This document shows, in pieces, positions 5,501 to 8,229 of a stretch of DNA of 8,229 bases (the first letter of the stretch is position 1; each line of letters opens with the position of its first letter). The notes under the pieces are model-generated. The model was not told where the DNA came from, made no database searches, and saw only the letters and a program-made list of their open reading frames with translations. A program made the translations under genes and the position numbers. The stretch is from JAKLEX01 sp035327525 (GTDB lineage: Bacteria > Patescibacteriota > Minisyncoccia > Phycocordibacterales > JAACPR01): contig DAOLDC010000022.1 in the NCBI GenBank assembly GCA_035327525.1, positions 1-8,229 on the forward strand. The letters run 5' to 3'.

Positions 5501-5544
5501 ATAAATAAAAAGTAAGTTCAATTCAGTCTTCAAAGATTTTACAA
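5494..5544. repeat. Inverted repeat between tRNA-His and the promoter of the 187-residue gene unit
   Basis: TTGTAAAAT (5494-5502) and ATTTTACAA (5536-5544) are perfect 9-base inverted arms about 33 bases apart. The interval lies downstream of tRNA-His on the minus strand and covers the -35 of the next promoter. It could be a weak end structure of the tRNA transcript or an operator pair. The A/T content makes chance plausible. Confidence 0.3.
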
Positions 5545-5553
5545 TATCAAATG

Positions 5554-5625
5554 GGTGACTACTGGGAGTTGAACCCAGACTAAAAGCTCCACAAGCTCTT
5601 GTGCTACCGCTACACCATAGCCACC
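5554..5625 (-). tRNA. tRNA-His (anticodon GTG)
   Basis: The minus strand folds into a full cloverleaf of 72 bases. An eight-pair acceptor GGTGGCTA / TAGTCACC includes the extra G-1:C73 pair typical of tRNA-His, with one G-U. The D arm is GTGT / GCAC with loop AGCGGTA. The anticodon stem AGAGC / GCTTT carries loop TTGTGGA, with GTG at 5592-5590. The T arm CTGGG / CCCAG has loop TTCAACT. The bases after C73 are CAT, so CCA is not encoded and must be added by the CCA-adding enzyme. The 5' end lies only six bases after the stop codon of the cobalamin adenosyltransferase gene, so it is probably cut from that mRNA by RNase P. Confidence 0.93.
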
Positions 5626-5631
5626 ATAATG

Positions 5632-6291
5632 CTACCGATAATTCGGCGCCTCCTCTTTTATACCAGAAAAATGGTTAGAAAGTCTAGCCATTGCATATAA
5701 CAAACTAGATAATCTGTTCAAATAGGACAGAGTTGTCTTGTCGACTTTTACCAAATTTTCGTCGCTGACCGCAACAACTCGCCTCTCTGCTCGACGCGCA
5801 ATTGTTCGAGCAAAATCAAACAAACTAGATAACTGACATCCACCAGAAACAAAAAAAGTTTTTATCGGGGGCATGTTTTTTTCTGCTTCGACAATATAAT
5901 TTTCTAAAATTTTTATTTTTTCCTCAACAATCGTTTTTGGCGCACCAGCGATTTGGGCTTGGATTATGAATAAATTCTGCTGAACATCGCCAATTATTTG
6001 CTCAAAGTTTTTGCCATCAGAAAATTTGAAGTTTTCTGATGTTTGGGCGACTGGAGCGTCGGTGTCGTGTGCGATGGTGGTATTGTGTGCGGTGTTTGAG
6101 GCGACTGAAGTGTTGGCGAATTTTTTTGAATTAAAAAAATTTCTAGATTCTAATTTTGCAAATCCTAAATAAGAATTTATTTCGTCCAATGAGCCCAACG
6201 CTTCTGCAACAATAGAACTTTTTGAAAATCTTTGGTCACAACCAAAAGCGTATGTCGTTCCATCGTCCCCTTTTCCAGTAAAAAGTGCCAT
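5632..6291 (-). CDS. PduO-type ATP:cob(I)alamin adenosyltransferase with a low-complexity insertion
   Basis: Transfers the 5'-deoxyadenosyl group from ATP to cob(I)alamin in the cytosol, giving the cofactor of mutases, diol dehydratases and class II ribonucleotide reductases. The N-terminal ATP loop is TGKGDDGTT (5-13). GSLDEINSYLGFA (33-45) holds the conserved Asp36-Glu37. VSGGCQLSSLFDFARTIARRAERRVVA (148-174) and LSYLNRLSSLLYAMARLSN (188-206) are the classic signatures. Residues about 49-95 form a Thr/Ala/Asn/Asp/His-rich insertion (ASNTAHNTTIAHDTDAPVAQ) between helices 1 and 2. This makes the protein 219 residues, against the usual ~185. ATG at 6291, no SD. tRNA-His follows after six bases, and the exchanger gene lies 64 bases upstream on the same strand. 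Confidence 0.92.
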   Translation of the reverse strand: MALFTGKGDDGTTYAFGCDQRFSKSSIVAEALGSLDEINSYLGFAKLESRNFFNSKKFANTSVASNTAHNTTIAHDTDAPVAQTSENFKFSDGKNFEQIIGDVQQNLFIIQAQIAGAPKTIVEEKIKILENYIVEAEKNMPPIKTFFVSGGCQLSSLFDFARTIARRAERRVVAVSDENLVKVDKTTLSYLNRLSSLLYAMARLSNHFSGIKEEAPNYR

Positions 6292-6355
6292 AGAATTTAT
6301 TTGCGATTTATTTAAAATTTATAATAATTTATTTGGAACTTATTTTGATATTTTT

Positions 6356-7309
6356 TTAGAACAGGCCGAACAATTTTGCAGTGAATAGAACATACAATAA
6401 CAGGAACATCACACCTTCTTGAACATGAATTCTTCTTGAAATTCCAGAAAAAACAAACAATATTGTGGCTATAATCAACATTGGCAAACCGATTGTAAGC
6501 GTTTGATTATCAAGCATAATTGTTCCAAACAATCCCGGCAATCCAACAACTACCAGAATGTTGAAAATATTTGAACCGAATATATTTCCAAGTGCAACAT
6601 CAGATTGGTGGCGCAATGCCGCTTTTCCTGAAACCAATAATTCTGGTAATGACGTTCCAATCGCGACTGCGGTAATTGTAATAACTCCAACGCCAATATT
6701 CAATAAATTAGAAAGTGCGACAACTGAATCAATCAGATAATGTGAACCAACTGACAAACCGACGACTCCAAGTAATAGAACAAAAATATCATTGGCGGTT
6801 ATTTTCGGTCGGCTCGCTTTTAGTGCTTCTATTTCGTGCTCCTCGTCAGCACCCTCGTCTTTATACATCAATGAGAATCCCAAATATACAATGTATGTAA
6901 CAAGCAAAAATGCTGATTCAAAAAAAGTAACTTGACCATCATGAACAATCACAAAAAATATTGCGGTTGTAATTGCAATCAATGGCAAATCCAGATCAAT
7001 TAAATCCTTTGAAACTGTCAGTCTGCGTCCTAATATGGCAGATATTCCAACTACCAATAATATATTTGCGATATTGGAACCCATTGCATTGGCGGTAACA
7101 ATCTCTGAAAAACCACGAAATACGGCGACTCCGGAAGAAATAAGTTCGGGTAATGATGTTCCCGTGGCAACAATAGTAACTCCAACAATAAAAGGAGAAA
7201 GTCCAACTGCCAAACCAATTTTTTCTGAACTAGTTAATAACCAATCGGCTCCTTTTACCAAAACGAATAATGAGGCTATAAAAACAACAACCCATATAAA
7301 TAATGTCAT
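6356..7309 (-). CDS. Na+/Ca2+ exchanger family (CaCA) membrane antiporter, YrbG type
   Basis: Inner-membrane cation antiporter, probably exporting Ca2+ against Na+ (K+ dependence cannot be judged). The 317 residues form about ten hydrophobic segments in two inverted halves. The alpha-1 repeat is GLSPFIVGVTIVATGTSLPELISSG (36-60) with ANAMGSNIANILLVVG (73-88). The alpha-2 repeat is GVGVITITAVAIGTSLPELLVSG (206-228) with ALGNIFGSNIFNILVVVG (239-256). The ion-binding glutamates of the two GTSLPE motifs are E55 and E223. A short acidic loop KDEGADEEHEIEALK (150-164) joins the halves. ATG at 7309 gives the normal N-terminus. A perfect TATAAT ends only eight bases before the ATG, so the mRNA may be leaderless. 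Confidence 0.94.
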   Translation of the reverse strand: MTLFIWVVVFIASLFVLVKGADWLLTSSEKIGLAVGLSPFIVGVTIVATGTSLPELISSGVAVFRGFSEIVTANAMGSNIANILLVVGISAILGRRLTVSKDLIDLDLPLIAITTAIFFVIVHDGQVTFFESAFLLVTYIVYLGFSLMYKDEGADEEHEIEALKASRPKITANDIFVLLLGVVGLSVGSHYLIDSVVALSNLLNIGVGVITITAVAIGTSLPELLVSGKAALRHQSDVALGNIFGSNIFNILVVVGLPGLFGTIMLDNQTLTIGLPMLIIATILFVFSGISRRIHVQEGVMFLLLYVLFTAKLFGLF

Positions 7310-7317
7310 ATCTAAAA

Positions 7318-7323
7318 ATTATA
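7318..7323 (-). promoter_or_regulatory. -10 box of the exchanger gene, implying a leaderless transcript
   Basis: Minus strand TATAAT, then eight bases, then the ATG at 7309. A start 6-8 bases after the -10 box would fall at or within two bases of the ATG. The -35 position (TGTATT, 7346-7341) is weak. Confidence 0.4.
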
Positions 7324-7347
7324 ACAGATATAAAAATAAAAATACAT

Positions 7348-7377
7348 TTGACTTATCCCAACAAATAATTATTATAA
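7348..7377 (+). promoter_or_regulatory. Promoter of the purC-like gene
   Basis: -35 TTGACT (7348-7353), 18-base spacer, -10 TTATAA (7372-7377). Shifting one base gives TATAAG with 19. It is back to back with the -10 of the divergent exchanger gene. The predicted leader to the ATG at 7464 is about 80 bases. Confidence 0.4.
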
Positions 7378-7392
7378 GAAAAAGGTTCAAGG

Positions 7393-7470
7393 ATGTTCTT
7401 TGAGATCAGGAGCAACAGGAGCAAACTGGTAGAAATACCAAAACAAACAAAGGAGTGTGTAGAATGTTAG
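7393..7470 (+). CDS. Possible 25-residue upstream ORF overlapping the purC-like start
   Basis: ATG at 7393 opens a 25-codon frame, MFFEIRSNRSKLVEIPKQTK followed by ECVEC, stopping at TAG (7468-7470), seven bases into the purC-like gene. Its own ribosome site is poor (AAGG directly before ATG). The SD of the downstream gene lies inside it, which would allow coupling. A tandem 9-base repeat, CAGGAGCAA twice (7407-7424), encodes part of it and also offers two SD-like AGGAG cores. It may simply be leader sequence. Confidence 0.25.
   Translation: MFFEIRSNRSKLVEIPKQTKECVEC
7407..7424 (+). repeat. Tandem 9-base repeat with two SD-like cores in the purC-like leader
   Basis: CAGGAGCAA occurs twice without gap. 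Each copy has an AGGAG core. It lies 40-57 bases before the purC-like ATG, too far to serve that start, with no good start codon at 5-10 bases. Confidence 0.5.
7449..7455 (+). promoter_or_regulatory. Strong ribosome binding site of the purC-like gene
   Basis: AAAGGAG, with an eight-base spacer to ATG at 7464. It decides the start. It closely resembles the site before the 187-residue gene, while the other gene starts in the window have none. Confidence 0.75.
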
Positions 7471-8229
7471 AAGAAATTATTCGACAAGGACCACTGAAAG
7501 ATGTTGTGATAAAACAACACGATACTGGCAGAGTTTTCTTGAGATCAAAACCTACCATTGAGGTTGCGCCAGAAGAATTTGACATTGTTAGTCGGAAAAA
7601 AGCTATTATGGTGACAAGTGTTGCCAAAATTATTTTTCGATTACTCGAAGAAAATGGTATCAAAACCGCTTTTATCGATGAGTTGAGCGAATTACATGAA
7701 TTGAGGCAGAAAAGATGCGTAATGTTTCCTGCCACTTTTATTGTCAGGCGGGTTGCATTTGGAACATACCCAATTCGAAATCCATATATCGAATTTGGTA
7801 CTGAAATGTCGACACCGATTGTTGATATTTTTTTTCAGACAGACAATCCGAGTGTTGGTACGGGTCACTTTTCTGTGATACCACCGCACCGGAGAATGCC
7901 CATTCAGATTCTGCACGATGACGAAGGAAAAATCGCCAACATCATCCTGCACCATCCAAATTATCCAAATATGGCACACCATCAGTGCCGTATGTCGATC
8001 AATGCATTTCCAAAATCAAGAAAAACTCTTGAGGAAAGATTGGTAGAAATCGAAACTTTGGCAAAAAAAGTATTTCTAATTCTGGAGATCTTTTTTGCTC
8101 AGATGAATATCCGCCTAACCGATGTAAAAGTCGAAGTCGGATATGATATAAAGGGTAATTTGTTGGTGGCGGACATAATCAGTCTTGATTCTTGGCGGGT
8201 TTTTATTGATGGCAAGAATTATGGCAAAA
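7464..8229 (+). CDS. purC: SAICAR synthetase-like protein (PurC / PAICS N-domain family), 3' end outside window
   Basis: PurC joins aspartate to CAIR with ATP in de novo purine synthesis. 255 residues are present before the edge. Family motifs are GIKTAF (65-70), MFPATFIVRRVAFGTYPIRNP (87-107, the VxRxxAxGS region), FGTEMSTPIVDIFFQTDN (111-128) and LTDVKVEVGYDIKGNLLVADIISLDSWR (218-245). The last matches human PAICS (VDMKIEFG...ADVIDNDSWR, from memory) better than the SPD..RLWD of E. coli PurC. Two oddities: the N-terminal ATP region lacks a clear GKxKxVY and D-x-x-SAGD motif (here SKPTIEVAPEEF, 28-39), and a His-rich segment (about 129-185) replaces the short DDP loop. It could therefore be a divergent paralogue with a changed substrate. 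It has a strong SD and less AT-rich codons (32 G+C of 60 in 7861-7920). Divergent from the exchanger gene. Confidence 0.78.
   Translation, partial: MLEEIIRQGPLKDVVIKQHDTGRVFLRSKPTIEVAPEEFDIVSRKKAIMVTSVAKIIFRLLEENGIKTAFIDELSELHELRQKRCVMFPATFIVRRVAFGTYPIRNPYIEFGTEMSTPIVDIFFQTDNPSVGTGHFSVIPPHRRMPIQILHDDEGKIANIILHHPNYPNMAHHQCRMSINAFPKSRKTLEERLVEIETLAKKVFLILEIFFAQMNIRLTDVKVEVGYDIKGNLLVADIISLDSWRVFIDGKNYGK

Noticed and set aside
7406..7982. Two overlapping minus-strand ORFs opposite the purC-like gene
   Set aside because: The plus strand carries recognisable SAICAR synthetase motifs throughout, with a good SD; these are antisense shadows.

Overview
The window looks like a piece of an AT-rich, streamlined bacterial chromosome. 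The best guess is a Candidate Phyla Radiation (Patescibacteria) member. Three things point there: a 60-residue SecE, a membrane-anchored DsbA-like protein and a SIMPL protein close to core genes, and an almost complete lack of Shine-Dalgarno (SD) sequences before start codons. This assignment is inference; no rRNA is present. The standard code fits: TGA ends folA and the 187-residue protein gene where expected, so the Gly-UGA code of some Patescibacteria is not indicated.

Layout. Left edge, + strand: the tail of an unidentified ORF (3-47), then folA (dihydrofolate reductase, 76-642). It converges on the - strand block secE (1863-2045), nusG (1270-1815), rplK (779-1201), with a long nested hairpin at 663-775 between the two stop codons. 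rplK has its own good promoter in the nusG-rplK gap and is not followed by rplA. The secE-nusG promoter lies inside the terminator of the next gene upstream, a SIMPL-domain protein (2166-2957). Before that, still on the - strand, come folD (2997-3821) and a DsbA-like thioredoxin-fold protein (3842-4621). A perfect palindrome matching the FNR consensus TTGAT-N4-ATCAA lies upstream of the latter.

4720-5500 is a self-contained - strand unit of unknown function. A near-consensus promoter is followed by a possible 35-residue Cys-rich micro-ORF, whose stop overlaps (ATGA) the start of an unrecognised 187-residue protein. That gene has a strong SD and is followed by a GC-rich terminator. Next come tRNA-His (5554-5625), a PduO-type cob(I)alamin adenosyltransferase (5632-6291) and a Na+/Ca2+ exchanger family protein (6356-7309), all on the - strand. 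The right end holds, on the + strand, a 3'-truncated SAICAR synthetase-like gene (7464 to the edge). It is divergent from the exchanger gene.

Functional threads. folA and folD both handle tetrahydrofolate carriers, and PurC acts in purine synthesis, which uses formyl-folate at other steps. SecE, NusG and L11 are translation, transcription and secretion housekeeping. The adenosyltransferase implies an adenosylcobalamin-dependent enzyme elsewhere; a class II ribonucleotide reductase would be my guess. The most unusual material is the Cys-rich/187-residue pair, the purC-like gene with its leader, and the overlapping control elements at 663-775, 2074-2132 and 4685-4756.
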